This document shows, one piece after another, positions 45,058 to 57,300 of a stretch of 64,000 nt of DNA. The position numbers and the translations under genes were made by a program. The notes beneath the pieces are model-generated. The model worked only from the letters and a program-made list of their open reading frames with translations. It searched no databases and was not told where the DNA came from. Source of the DNA: Apoda limacodes (Eukaryota; Arthropoda; Insecta; Lepidoptera; Limacodidae); NCBI GenBank assembly GCA_946406115.1, contig OX291545.1:248001-312000 (forward strand), read 5' to 3'. The first letter of the stretch is position 1; each line of letters starts with the position of its first letter.

Positions 45058-46344
45058 TTAAAAAAAAACCACTGTACTTTGCATTTTTTTATCTATTTTA
45101 TGCAATATATCAGTAACAAGTTTGTGTGCCGCTAGTGATGTTGATTTAAATGTTGAGATCAAGAGGGCATGGTCATCATATAAAGTATTTGTGTCACCAC
45201 CCAATGTTCCATCGTCCAAATACCAAACATTAAGTTTGGATTTCAAACGTTGTATGATGGGATGAGTGGCCAAACTAAAAATGGCAGGGCCAAGAGGGTC
45301 ACCCTGTTGACAACCTATAGCGTAATTTCATTACCATCGTAAGTCAACTTTGAAGAAGAACCATAACATTGCCAAAGAAAACCATATAATTTCGGAATTT
45401 TGTCTTTAGTTTGTGTCAAAAGAGCACCCCTATCAACTGAATTAAAGGCATTCTTTACGTCAACCTTCAAGAGCAGATCTCCACATTTTAAACCACATAA
45501 TAAATCCTTTAAATGCTGTGGTGTTAATGAATCTAAACCTCCAGCAGACCCACTTTGAAAAGACTCGATGGCTGCTGAAACTTCTAATTCTGTCACCTCA
45601 ATGGAGTCGTTATTATCTACCGGTGTTTCAGGAAGTAATAAATCTACCGCTGAAGGCGGGTGCTTTTCCTCCAAAATAGATAAGGTTTCAGGATTCGATG
45701 GTGCGATTGTGTCACTGGAAGGAGAATACGTGCTGCCCCTTTAATATCACCATTACTAAGTTTGCTTTCTTAAAGTTAGAATGTAGACTGTCTGAATTAA
45801 TAAATTTGATTTAAGTCTTAATTATTTAAAGGCAGAAAAGAGTGCTCTTCCAAATTACTGTATTTCACGCAGTTTTCCTTTATTCTCGTCGTTAAAGATA
45901 TTTTATTATTAAGATAAGGACTAACGTGGAGCACGGTATACGAAAATGATATCAAAAACTCGAGGAACGTACGGTGTTAAAACATATCACAGCCGTAATG
46001 GCATGGGATAGGGCTGCGGCGACAGAGGCGAGCACCTCTAGGAATACGCTCTACAACTCGTTTATGTAATTTATAGCATGTCAGAGTTTGCGAAAAAGGT
46101 TGGTTTGAGCAGTCATTATTAAAGCCTAAATTCGAAATAGAAGTCGATAAAACGGATTTATGAAACTTAATTTTATGAATTTTTAATCCTCTTAATCCTC
46201 TAAAATAAAGTTCCTGGGAACATTTTGGGCAACGCACAAGATGTTCCTGTGACACAATCCTTTGACTTATTTCATTTTCCTGTGACACAATCCTTTGACT
46301 TATTTCATTTTCCTGTGACACAATCCTTTGACTTATTTCATTTT
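45058..46344 (-). pseudogene. Zinc-finger non-LTR retrotransposon relic
   Basis: Minus-strand order: an N-terminal C2H2-like finger CPKCSQELYFRG..HKIKFH (46321-45977), an RT fingers/palm segment with GSAGGLDSLTPQHLKDLL and LLLKVDVKNAFNSVDRGALL (45674-45315), then after a frameshift near 45318 a QQGDPLGP block and catalytic WYLDDGTLGGDT (45273-45058). The YLDD box and the QQGDPLGP motif mark a lineage different from the Jockey-like LINEs elsewhere in the window; I cannot name the clade. The 3' part is absent. Confidence 0.65.
46246..46344. repeat. 33-bp tandem repeat, three units, in frame
   Basis: CCTGTGACACAATCCTTTGA followed by CTTATTTCATTTT repeats at 46246, 46279 and 46312. In the minus-strand ORF it encodes three copies of an 11-residue unit containing SQENEISQRIV, just before the zinc finger. 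Confidence 0.92.
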
Positions 46345-47155
46345 CGCCCGCTTGAGCTCACAGTGACATTATAAATACTTAAAAATAGATAAATATATGT
46401 AACCTATTATATAAAAATATCCTTTATAACTGTTTCTTTGAGACTGGCATTGAAATTTTTGAGTCTTGATTTTGGTTGAGTAAAATTTTAAATTATTCTG
46501 TAGAAACTCCGAACAGCAGATTTTGTAGTAGAGGCGACACCAAGTCCTCAGAACACAGATTGTTTTCTTGAGTGAATTCTAAATTAGTACCTTGTAGAAA
46601 ATCCAAGCAGTACTTAAATGTAAATTTGGTCACAAAGCAATGTCACTGATTGTTTCCTTGAGCTTAAACTTCTAGTATTTAATTATGTTGCATAAGCTAC
46701 ATAAAGCGTAAAAACACTGATTTTCTAGAGTATATTCACAGCGAATTTTGATGTAGAAACGACTGCAGAGACAAAAAAAAATTTAAAAACACTGATTTCT
46801 GGAATTATTTTGTTTAAACTCCTAGTAGTGAATTTTGTTGCATAAGCGACACAAAGCGTAAAAAACACTTATTCTCTCAAATATATTCACGGCGAATTTT
46901 GTTGTAGAAACGACTGCAGAGACGAAAAAAGTGTTAAAAACACTGATTTATATATCAGTGATCTGCGATATTCGGCTTGATATCATGCCTACAAAACTGC
47001 ATAGTATTTCATCAGTAAATGTCAAAAACAATAGGGAATTCGTTTGTATGAAACACGCTGCGAGGCGCCGCGAATCTTATTCTCTTAAGGTGAATATGTA
47101 ACTAAATATTCTGTGAATATTTCAAACGTCTACCTGTTGCCGTAAACAACATCGA
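46345..47155. repeat. Imperfect ~150-bp duplications
   Basis: GCATAAGC..ACA..AAGCGTAAAAA lies at 46690 and again at 46840, 150 bp apart. Each is followed by TATATTCAC.GCGAATTTTG and GTAGAAACGACTGCAGAGAC. A more divergent third copy may start near 46500. No coding frame and no recognised element. Confidence 0.65.
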
Positions 47156-47159
47156 GCAA

Positions 47160-47375
47160 AAACGAGCAGAAAAATTAGGTTTGTTGTATGGGAGCCCCCT
47201 CAACCATTTATTTTATTATGTTTATTAGTATTTGTTGTTATAGCAGCAACAGAAATACATCTTCGGTGAAAATTTCAACTGTCTAACTATCACGGTTCAT
47301 AAGATACAGCCTGGTGACAGACGGACGGGCGGACGGACAGACAGCGGAGTTTAGGTACGGAACCCTAAAAGTGAG
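47160..47375 (+). mobile_element. 3' fragment of a lepidopteran non-autonomous repeat/LINE
   Basis: Contains CATAAGATACAGCCTGGTGA, a GGACGGACAGACAG run and ends GGTACGGAACCCTAAAAG. This is the common 3' terminus related to the element at 61605-62995. It is truncated at the 5' side. Confidence 0.6.
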
Positions 47376-47439
47376 ACGAATTATGTATGTATTGATCGAA
47401 TCCACGTGAAAATAGAAGTTTATGTAGGAATTTAAAAAT

Positions 47440-47570
47440 AATAAAACGGGATTAAACGCGTCATTTGGCAAAATACCTTTTTCCCGACGTTTCGGCTGGG
47501 TTACACCAGCCTTGGTCACGGGCACCCGAGGACACCGTTAGAAACTGCAAATCGATGTAGAGTTTAGCCG
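47440..47570. repeat. CCGACGTTTCGG-type interspersed repeat
   Basis: TTTTTCCCGACGTTTCGGCTGG is followed by ACACCAGCCTTGGTCACGGG. This motif pair is familiar from many lepidopteran intergenic repeats. No ends could be defined. Confidence 0.45.
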
Positions 47571-47624
47571 TTTGGCACACAGGTACTTTAGGGCAAAACA
47601 ATAATTTTGAGCCGCAGTTATTGT

Positions 47625-47812
47625 AAGTGATACCCCTGGTGTTGCAAGCGTCCATAGGCTACGGTGACCGCTTACCATCAGGCGGGCCGTAAGCTTGTTT
47701 GCCACCTTAGTGGTATAAAAAAAAAAAAAAGGCCACTAAGGTGGAAAACAAGCTTACGGTCCGCCTGATGGTAAGCAGTCATTGTAGCCTATGGACGCTT
47801 GCAAAAAAATTA
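47625..47812. repeat. Two LINE tails in tail-to-tail inverted orientation
   Basis: The plus-strand tail (CCATAGGCTACGGTGACCGC, ending TGCCACCTTAGTGG and poly-A) at 47625-47725 is followed at once by its own reverse complement (CCACTAAGGTGG to GCCTATGGACGC, 47730-47812). The arms of about 80 bp could fold into one long hairpin with the A-run as loop. Small differences between arms indicate two separate insertions or an old inverted duplication. Confidence 0.8.
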
Positions 47813-47883
47813 TAGCCTATGTACTTACTTATTATAATACTATTAAGTACTTACCTAGGTTTTTATAAGGGTTTTTTCTTATG

Positions 47884-47891
47884 TGACGTCA
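47884..47891 (+). promoter_or_regulatory. CRE palindrome TGACGTCA
   Basis: A perfect cAMP-response-element palindrome lies 36 bp upstream of the inferred ATG of the membrane-protein gene. Whether it acts as part of a promoter is unknown; a splice acceptor-like TTTTTTAG lies between it and the ATG. Confidence 0.3.
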
Positions 47892-47926
47892 CGCTCTTAA
47901 CCGGTTTTTTATTTTTTAGATCCAAG

Positions 47927-48381
47927 ATGGGTGTTTATGATGGCTGCATTGACCTAGTCATAGTGTCTCTAATTTTGGGAGTAATTAATTCGTAAGTACC
48001 TATCAAGCATTTACAATTATTACGACCCAGAGCGTACCTGTGTTTAGAGATAAATATGATGTGGCAATAATTATTGTTAATAAGTTAAGTTATAAACTAT
48101 GAAGGCAAAATGTACAAATTATTCTGAAAGCATCTATACTTCTAAAAGAAGGGTAAGTAAGTAAGTACACGCATCAAACCGCAAGACAATCAACAGTGCA
48201 ACGGCGGACTCGATTTCTGGCAAAAGGGTTGCTGGAAGCTGGAACGAATAAAACTTAAAGTTACTTAAACTTAAAGTTTCCGAGGAAGTCCCACGCCTAT
48301 TACCGAAACAGCTAGTGTATAATGTGCAACTTGTATTGTGATTACAGGAATTGCAATTCTAGCTCTTTGCCCGGGACTTTG
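47927..48381 (+). CDS. Exons 1 and 2 of the membrane-protein gene
   Basis: Exon 1 starts at CCAAGATGG, a good insect initiation context, and ends at the strong donor C|GTAAGT (47992). Exon 2 lies between GTGATTACAG (48347) and the donor G|GTAC (48382). It contributes an NCNSSS stretch with a potential N-glycosylation site. Exon 2 is only 34 nt, and its donor GTACCT (before insertion) is weak, so this exon is the least certain part of the model. Confidence 0.4.
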
Positions 48382-51300
48382 GTACTGCAGCGTGCGGGGG
48401 CGTAAATATGCTGCTTCTACCTATTTCTATTTAGGTATCGGGATCTCTGCTAATAAAAAGACAACATCGGGAGTTATTTTCTGTATTCAGATGTTCTTTT
48501 CTATCGCCACAAGACATACATAGATTCATCTACTACCTAGGAGATTTATTATACAATATTAAACTTATCTGCAACACATCTTCTTCGATTAGGCCATCCT
48601 TCAATAGGCCTCGGGTCGTCGTGTCGATACATTGGATAAAATATACATTAGGACATTAAATCGCGATGGTGACGATGCTTGGAATATTTTGGATACTGGA
48701 GTATCTTACTTTAAGTCCACTGGCAATGTAAAGCCATTCTACCAATTCTAGGGCTCCCTGATAGAGACAGGAATCGACCCTCCAAATTTATATAGACTTG
48801 TCCGATCTATATTTTTCACCTAAATGTCAATTAATAACCAAATAATGACAAGCTCAAAATTCCGATTGTTTTTATTTAAAAACGCACTGACACCATCTAT
48901 TATGTTTCCTTAAAACCACTACGAAGTATTTGCTGCGTAAAAACGTTCGCTAGCCTATTTACTTCCTTTACATTCAACAAGAGGTCGTAACCTCTACATA
49001 TTTCCCACCGATCGGCCAGAAAATTATAGCAACTCGTTGCGTATAATTTTCTATTCGCTACCTATAAACTACCCATCGAAATCATAAATGGCGGGAAATC
49101 TACATTACCCTACTGATTTTAACCTAAAACCGGGACACTTCGTCACGCGATGCCAAACCATATGCAAATGGTAAATTATTAAATCAGAATCCATTTAGGA
49201 TTTTTAGTTGATTTTCCTCCGGATAAACCACGGTAAGGATCCAAAGACATGGCACTATCGACCTCCTTATCGAACACTAACTTGTTTAAATGTTGGGCAA
49301 CTCCCTTCAAATTAATTCATTAATAACGCCAATACAAAACAGTTTTACATTTTTGACTTTTGAAGTCAAACTTCAACCATATTATACACTATAATACCCT
49401 ATCAACCTACGTTAATTACATTATCATCGATTCAATATAACAAAACAAAAGCTAATCACAATTATTCCTATACCTGACTTTACTTTAAAAATCTTTTAGT
49501 TTTTCTCATAAAACAAAATCTCTCGTCCTCCTAACTTCCATTTACATTTATCACCTTTAATACAAGTTAAAAACTGTAATGCAGCTCAATAAATCATTCG
49601 CGTCAAACAATGTTCATTTGATTCTAAATTCAATTCGCGTTATAAAACCTACCCGTATTGACCTACAATTGATCCCTAAATCAGCATCTCCTTTTCTGAA
49701 TATCTCTGAATAGGAAGGCACACAAAAAAATTAATAATCAATCTATAAATACAATGGTCCTTCATACTCGCTTATACTTTTTCATCAATAATTCAAAATT
49801 AAAAACAATATTAAGATACTTATCTTAACTAGATTTGGTAGCGCATCACCCTACATTAAGTGCTATTCCTACCTAACTTACTTTAACATGTTGCATTAAC
49901 ACAAAAACTCCTACTTTCGGCTTGCATTAGCCTTTATAAACATCGTACCTCATATTTATTCCATTTCTAATAAACTAATAAACAACTTTACTAATTACCT
50001 ATAACTCCTTAACAATTAATAAATTCATCAACTATGAGAATATTTATCTTACATCAAATACCTACCATACATCCTAAGAATCTCATAAACTTTCATTACC
50101 TGAATTATAATTAAACAAAGAATTTTTTCCTTTAAGAAATTCAATGTATATTATATAATCCTATCGCGCATATTTTCAAATTGTAAAATCTTTACTTTAC
50201 ATTTAATACCTTCATAAGAAAATGAAGAAAATAACATCATTTACATATTCCATTCCATTTACCATTTTTCTTTTTCCTTGTTAACTAATAATAAAATTCA
50301 TTAACCACAATAACAATTAAGGATGTAGTCATTTTTTTTAATTATCCTAACTTATTAATACAATATATTATTAACAACCATTAACTTTATATCCTTTTTC
50401 ATTAAAGACATATGTCATGTTCGCATTAAAAAAAACAACAAACGTCGCGTAAATTACTTCCAATGAATTCTCATTCCTACTCATACTTAACCCTAATACC
50501 TAATACTAATCATATAATCTCGAAGCTTAACCCTGTTTCATTTTCGATTCGAAAACGAATAAAAAAAAAATTTTTTTTTCTCAAGATTCACCCTTGACAT
50601 ATTATATTTTTTTTCTCAAGTTTCACACTTAACTACCTGGATAGGAATTGCTATCCTACCTAAAAAAAAATACTATACACCTACGGCTCACACTTGGCCC
50701 TAATCCTACTTGGATCCTATTTGGATTATACCGAATGACTTAGATCACCCTTGACCTAAATCTCACTCGACCATAATTACTATTCCAATACCATTGGTCC
50801 GAATCACGCTTGACACAGATCACCCTTGACCTAAACAACTTTTAACCATATATCTCATTATAATACCTTTAAAATATCAATGGTTCGCACTTGGCTCTAA
50901 CCTATTATACACATCAATCTATCGTAAAATTATTTACCTACGGATACCTACACATTATACCTATTCAGCCTTGACAATATTTTATATCATTATATATTAA
51001 AAAGTTAAAGAGACTGTATATTTATTATAACAAATTATGTTTATGTGGAAAAAATAAAGAATTTATTATTATATTATATTATTATTATATTAAAAAGATG
51101 CAAAAACCTATATACAGAACCCTATATCTCCTCAAATCAATTCACTCTTCACAATGCCTTTTTATTTATTTATTTAATTTTATTATAAAAATCTACCTAC
51201 GGAACCTTACTTAAATAAACTAAAACTCCTCTTGACTTCATCTAACCCTTTTCCTAGTGGAAACTATCCATACTTAACTCACTAATCTTAAGGAACCCTA

Positions 51301-54300
51301 TCTTAAGATATCCTATCTTTTAATATAATAATTAAATTCAATAAAATGAATCACCTAACGGAACCCTACTACTGACTAACATCAATCTGTCTTAGCCCTA
51401 TCTATTGACAAATATAACCTTGTCCTCTGAAATCGCTCATCCTATACTAACTACTGTCATCCTAAACACATCTCACAATAAGATATTCCCTACGGAACCT
51501 TATCTAACTTCAAACTTCTCTATGCTTGACCTATTTTCATATGAAGACTTTGTATTTTCTAACAAAATCTCATATATCAAACCCTACTGAACTTTTCAAT
51601 AAAATAACCTACACCTATTAAAATTCCTATCATTCTCTACTAAATCCTACTAATATGACTACTTCCTACAACTATCAACTTACCAAACTCTCGTTTCCTA
51701 TGAACTCTTTTTACCTCAATCTATGCTCCTACAATATTTACTAACCTCCAACGTGTACTTAGTACAAGGTACAAGTTTCACATGACTTGGTGACCTTCTC
51801 TTCCTGCTTTACTCATTTCTATGACCCACTTTACGGCTAGGCTACCGCCTTCTATCCTATTTCATTTACATTAACTTCTATCCATATATATGTAGCACAA
51901 CCACAACCATAATAATACAACCAAAATGAAAATACCCTATTATTTTACGTTACCATGACAACTAGAATAACATGGCTCACTCGACCAATCTTTGCTTTAG
52001 CAAACCTTTATTGCTATGACAACTTCAATAAATATCATACACTCTTCACCTATGGTATTTTATCGGATAACTTTTCCTGATATTCTACAATGACATTTCA
52101 TTATCACTCGACATTACCTAAGTTTGACTTTCAAACTTCTAAACTTTTAAGAAATTACCTACTTCTTTCAAAGTCAAAGTCAAAGTCAAAATGGTTTATT
52201 CAAATAAGGATTTTACAATCACTTTTGAATCGTCAAAGTTATAAAATATTATTTTTTGAACCCTCCCACCTTCCCGCCGGTTCAGAATGTTGTTGATTTC
52301 TACCGAGAAGAATCCGGCAAGAAACTCGATAGTTACTCTTTTAAAAACACTATCAATAATACAAATAAACTAAAATACAATTAATGTTTTAAATAAAAAA
52401 AAATTTATGTTATTTCCATTTTAATTTGGTTTACCTATGCATCCTGTAATTGAGCATCATCAGTCCCAAGGATTTTTATCATTTACATAGTCTGAAATAT
52501 TATAGTATGCCTTTTTACAAAGTACCTGCTCGATAAAAGATTTAAATTTACTTATTGATAGATTTTGAATTTTATTGGGAACTTTGTTGTAAAAGTGTAT
52601 ACATTGCCCCATAAAAGAGTTACTTATTTTGTGTAGACGTGTATCATGCACCAATAGCTTATTTTTACTTCTAGTATTTACTTTGTGAAAGTCACTTTTC
52701 TTGCTGAAACTATTAATATTTTTATGTACATATAAAAGATTTTCATATATGTACTGCGACACTAAAGTTAAAATTTTTACTTCCCTAAACCTGTCCCTCA
52801 GAGATATCCTAGATCCTTATTTATAAATAGCACGAATTGCCCTTTTTTGTAACAAAAATATTGTATTTACATCAGCAGCGCTACCCCACAATAGGATACC
52901 ATATGTCATTAAACTATGGAAATAGCTAGAATTCAAGTATTTCTTACATACCTAGTATAGTTTAGCAAACCTACACATACCTAAATAATCTATATGCCTA
53001 AATTACAACACGAATATTACCAATATCCGCTACTACATTTTGAAAAATTCAACCTAATCCGTCTAAAATATCTAAAATTACCAATCGAATATTAACAATG
53101 TCCGTTACTAGACCTTCTGAATTTTGAAAAACAAACTTCCGTCTACTCAAAAAAATTGACTAAAACTAGCCTGACTAGCTTTATACCCTGACTTCATTAT
53201 CTATATATAAATAAATCGATCTGTCCGTTTATTTATTTTACCAAGTAAATTAGTAGAATTAACCTATTTATAAGGTTAATCTCGGACGGAATACTTTTAA
53301 CCTATTAAAATGTACAGGACCTACCTGTCTATCCGTACGTACATTTCTCAACAACGCATTGTTATGCCTAACTAACCTAACAATCTCATAAGGACCCTTA
53401 TAAATCTTCTTTAATTTATATGAGAACCCTGTTCGTCGTTAATCAAAATATAACAATACTACATCTCTTACAACCAAATTTTTCGGTTTCGCCCGACGAT
53501 CAAATACAACTTTTTGTTGCTGCTGCGCTCGCATTATCCTATGCCTAAGTTTTTTTACTATTTGACGTAGGACTACATCTCGTGTTTCTCTCGATTCTAA
53601 AGGTATTCTACCTCGATTCCCTAAATTATTATCCGTTTCAATTTTCGGACTTCTTCCTAGAAAAACTTCAAAAGGTGAGAAACCAATTGTATGATGCGGC
53701 AAGATATTATACGCATGTACGACTTTGCGTAAAATTAAGTCCCAGCTATCTTGTCTCTCACTATCGTATTTTGACAACATAGACGTGATCGTTTTTATAC
53801 CTACTTCAGCTAAACCATTTGACATAGGGTGAGTTATACTACTTTTAATATGACGAACCCCGTGTAACTCTAAGTTCATGTTCATTAATCTGGATCGAAC
53901 CAATGAAGCTCTATCGGTGCATATTTCTACACATGTACCATAGGTTAGAAATACATCTTCTTCTAAAAATCTCAATACATTTTCAGTATTGCAAATTGTG
54001 ATAGCCCTGGCTATCATGAATTTAGAAAATGAATCATTTGCTACTATTACATATCGATTCCTTCGCGCTGTTACTTTCAATGGTCCTAGTATATCTACGT
54101 GATACTTTTCTCCCACTGACCTAGGTATTATCGGCTCCAAACATTCCTTTTGTCTACATTTTTTTCTTTTCTGACATACCATGCAAGTTTTTATATAATT
54201 TTCAATAACTTGTCTTGCATTTGGATAGAAAAATCGTTCTTGAAATTTCCCCAAACATTTAAATAACCCTAAATGACCGCCCGTCAACGAATCATCATGT

Positions 54301-57300
54301 ATTTCCTTCAAAATCTGATACACAAGATCTTTAGGTATTACATGCCTATACACATCTCTATCTAAAAATTTGCGTAAATGCATTAGCATGCCGTCGCGAA
54401 CTAAAAATCCTTTATAACGATTTGTTCCGCGATTCACCAAACGTTGACGTCACCTACTTAAAAATCATCCCTATTTTGCCCTTCTAGCAATTGATTTTGA
54501 TGGATGGCTAATACCACTAAGTTATCTTCAAAATCTTTTGGTGATCCTCCTGAATCCTCTCCTTCTAATGGATGCCTGGATAAATAATCCGCTAAGTTGC
54601 TTTTTCCTTGCACAAAATTAACTGAAAAATCAAATTCTTGCAAAGCTAATACCCATCTTGCAATTCTGCCAGTTTTATTACGATTGGTTGCCAACCAACA
54701 CAATGCCTAGTGGTCTGTATCCACCTGTATCGCTTTACCCCAAATATAACTTCTGAAAAAATTTAGTGTTCACACTAATGCTAGACATTCCTTTTCGGTA
54801 ATTGAGTAATTTCGCTCAGCTGCCGATAATTTTCTGGATGCAAACATCACGGGTAGCATCTCTTTTTCCGACTTTCCTTGCATAAGGATTGCTCCTAGAC
54901 ACAAATCGCTCGCATCGGTTGCAATTTTCGTTATAATGCCTTCCTCTTCCGAAAAATACCGCAATAATGGAGGTTTCTGTATTTCTTTAATTAACTCTCG
55001 CAGTGCTTCTTCTTGCCGCTCCCCCCAAGAGAATTGACGATTCTTACGCGTTAAATCAGTTAACGGTTACGCGATTTTAGCGAAGTTAGCTATAAATTTC
55101 CTATAGTATGATAAAAAACCTACTAGCGACCTAACTTCCCTTATATTTTTCGGCGTTTTTATACTATCTAACCTACCTAACTTTATTCGATCAGGCAATA
55201 TTCCCTCACTTGATACAACATGCCCTAATAATTTCAATTGTGTGAAACCAAACGTAAATTTGGACGGTTTCAACGTTAAGTTAGCTTCGCGAAGCTTCTG
55301 AAGAGTTACTTCTAACAATTGACCTAACCCTACTAAATTCTCGTGATAAATAATTATATTATCAATATATACCAATACATCTTTCCCTAACAAATCTTTA
55401 AACGCAAGATTCATTGTCTTTTGGAAAAACGCTTGGCTATTTTTCATTCCGAATGGTAACACGTTCCATTCCCATTTCTTATACCCACAAATGAAACTGG
55501 TTTTATGTTTTTATTCCTCTTCTAACAATAACTGAAAATATCCCGAATTCAGATCTAATTCACAGTAATACCTAGCTCCCTGCAAACTTTGTAATATATC
55601 CTCGATTCTCGGGATAGGAAATCGTACATCTTTTATTTTTTTATTCAACCTACGATAATCTATACAAAACCGCCACGTATTATCCTCCTTTTGAACTAAC
55701 ACTACGGGACTCGCATATTCACTTTGCGACTCTCGTATTACCCCCATTTTTTTCCATTTCACGAATTTGCTCGTCCATTTTATCTTGTTGAGCCCTAGAG
55801 ACTCGGTAAGGTGGTTGATACACCGGGGTATCATCCATCATTTGCATAGTAATCGGTACAAGATTACACCTACCTAACCTAAGCTTATCGAATGCAAACC
55901 TATCTTTGTTATTCGATAAAATAGAATACAATCTATCCCTTTCTACTCTATTTAACTCTTTAGAGATATTAAATTCTACCTTATGCCCTAAAATACCTAC
56001 ATCATGCGAATCACACTTTACCACCTTTGTTGACAATACACTATATACAACTTTCGGCACTGGCTTCATGACATATGCCTTTAACCTAGGGAAAGATACA
56101 AATACCTTATTTCCAATGGACATAGTTTGTCCTTTTTAATTGACTGAACAGTCATATTTATACAGGAAATTTAAACCTAAAATGGGAAATAGACAATCCT
56201 CTGCCACAACAAAATCAACTTTAAATGCTTCTTCGGCGATTTTGATATAGATGCCACGCAATCTATATCCTTGGAATGTGGCTCCATTGGCGGATACCAT
56301 ACAAATTCCTTCTTCTTGCCGCCTTCTCCTATCCGAGAACAGCCTTTGAAATATTCCTATAGGTAAAATAGATACCTCGGATCCTGTGTCCACAATACAG
56401 GATAACTTCTCTCCTCGTAACACAATAAGAACCCTTAATAAATTAGGTTTTTCCCTAATTAAATTATAATTGACAGCATATTCTTCCCTATTTTCATCAT
56501 TCTCATGCTGAATATAATTATCTTGGCTTTCCCATTCGCCTTCCAAATACCTATCCTGTTCAATACTACTACATAAGCCCCCTGCTGGTTGTGTATATGA
56601 CCACGCATATTCTACATCCTTTACTACAGGAAACTCGCTAGCATACTCATTTATAGTGCATGTCTGTGTATTCCCATTATAAAAATTAAAATTCGACTTA
56701 CTGGAATCCTCCTGTGGTTGCTGTCTACTATACAAAATTTCTTCACCGCATGCACTATATTCGCTTCCCAAATTTCTGCGTCGCATATTGTATGGTGAGC
56801 GTCGTGGTACATCTCTCGCTTCATCACCAGCGCTTCGCGGGTGGCTATAAAAAGGAGTAGGTATTACCTTTTGCACATTATTGGACAAATTATTTTCTAC
56901 CTGCCTATCAGAAGTCTTCCCTGCTAACTTCTCAACGCTTTTTGTCAATTGCTCCAACGAAAGTATGCAAAGCATTTCGATTCTTCTCTTCCATGGCAAG
57001 GAAACACTATCCTTAAACCGCTTTATTATGATGCACTCATCTTTAATGTTATATTTAGCAGCTTGACTTAAAACACGATATAGGTAAGGCTCTATACCTT
57101 CTCTCTCACTCTGTTGCATTGTATAAAAATATTGGGTGGGGTCACCTGGGGATACTTTTGTCTTAATGCATTGTATGATCTCTTCGTATGTATCTATTTT
57201 TTTATGTACGCAGAGATAATTGCGCCAGTGATCTCTGCCGACCCTTTGTTTCTTTATCTAACCCCGTTAAAATAATATGCGCCTCAATATCGTTGAGGGC

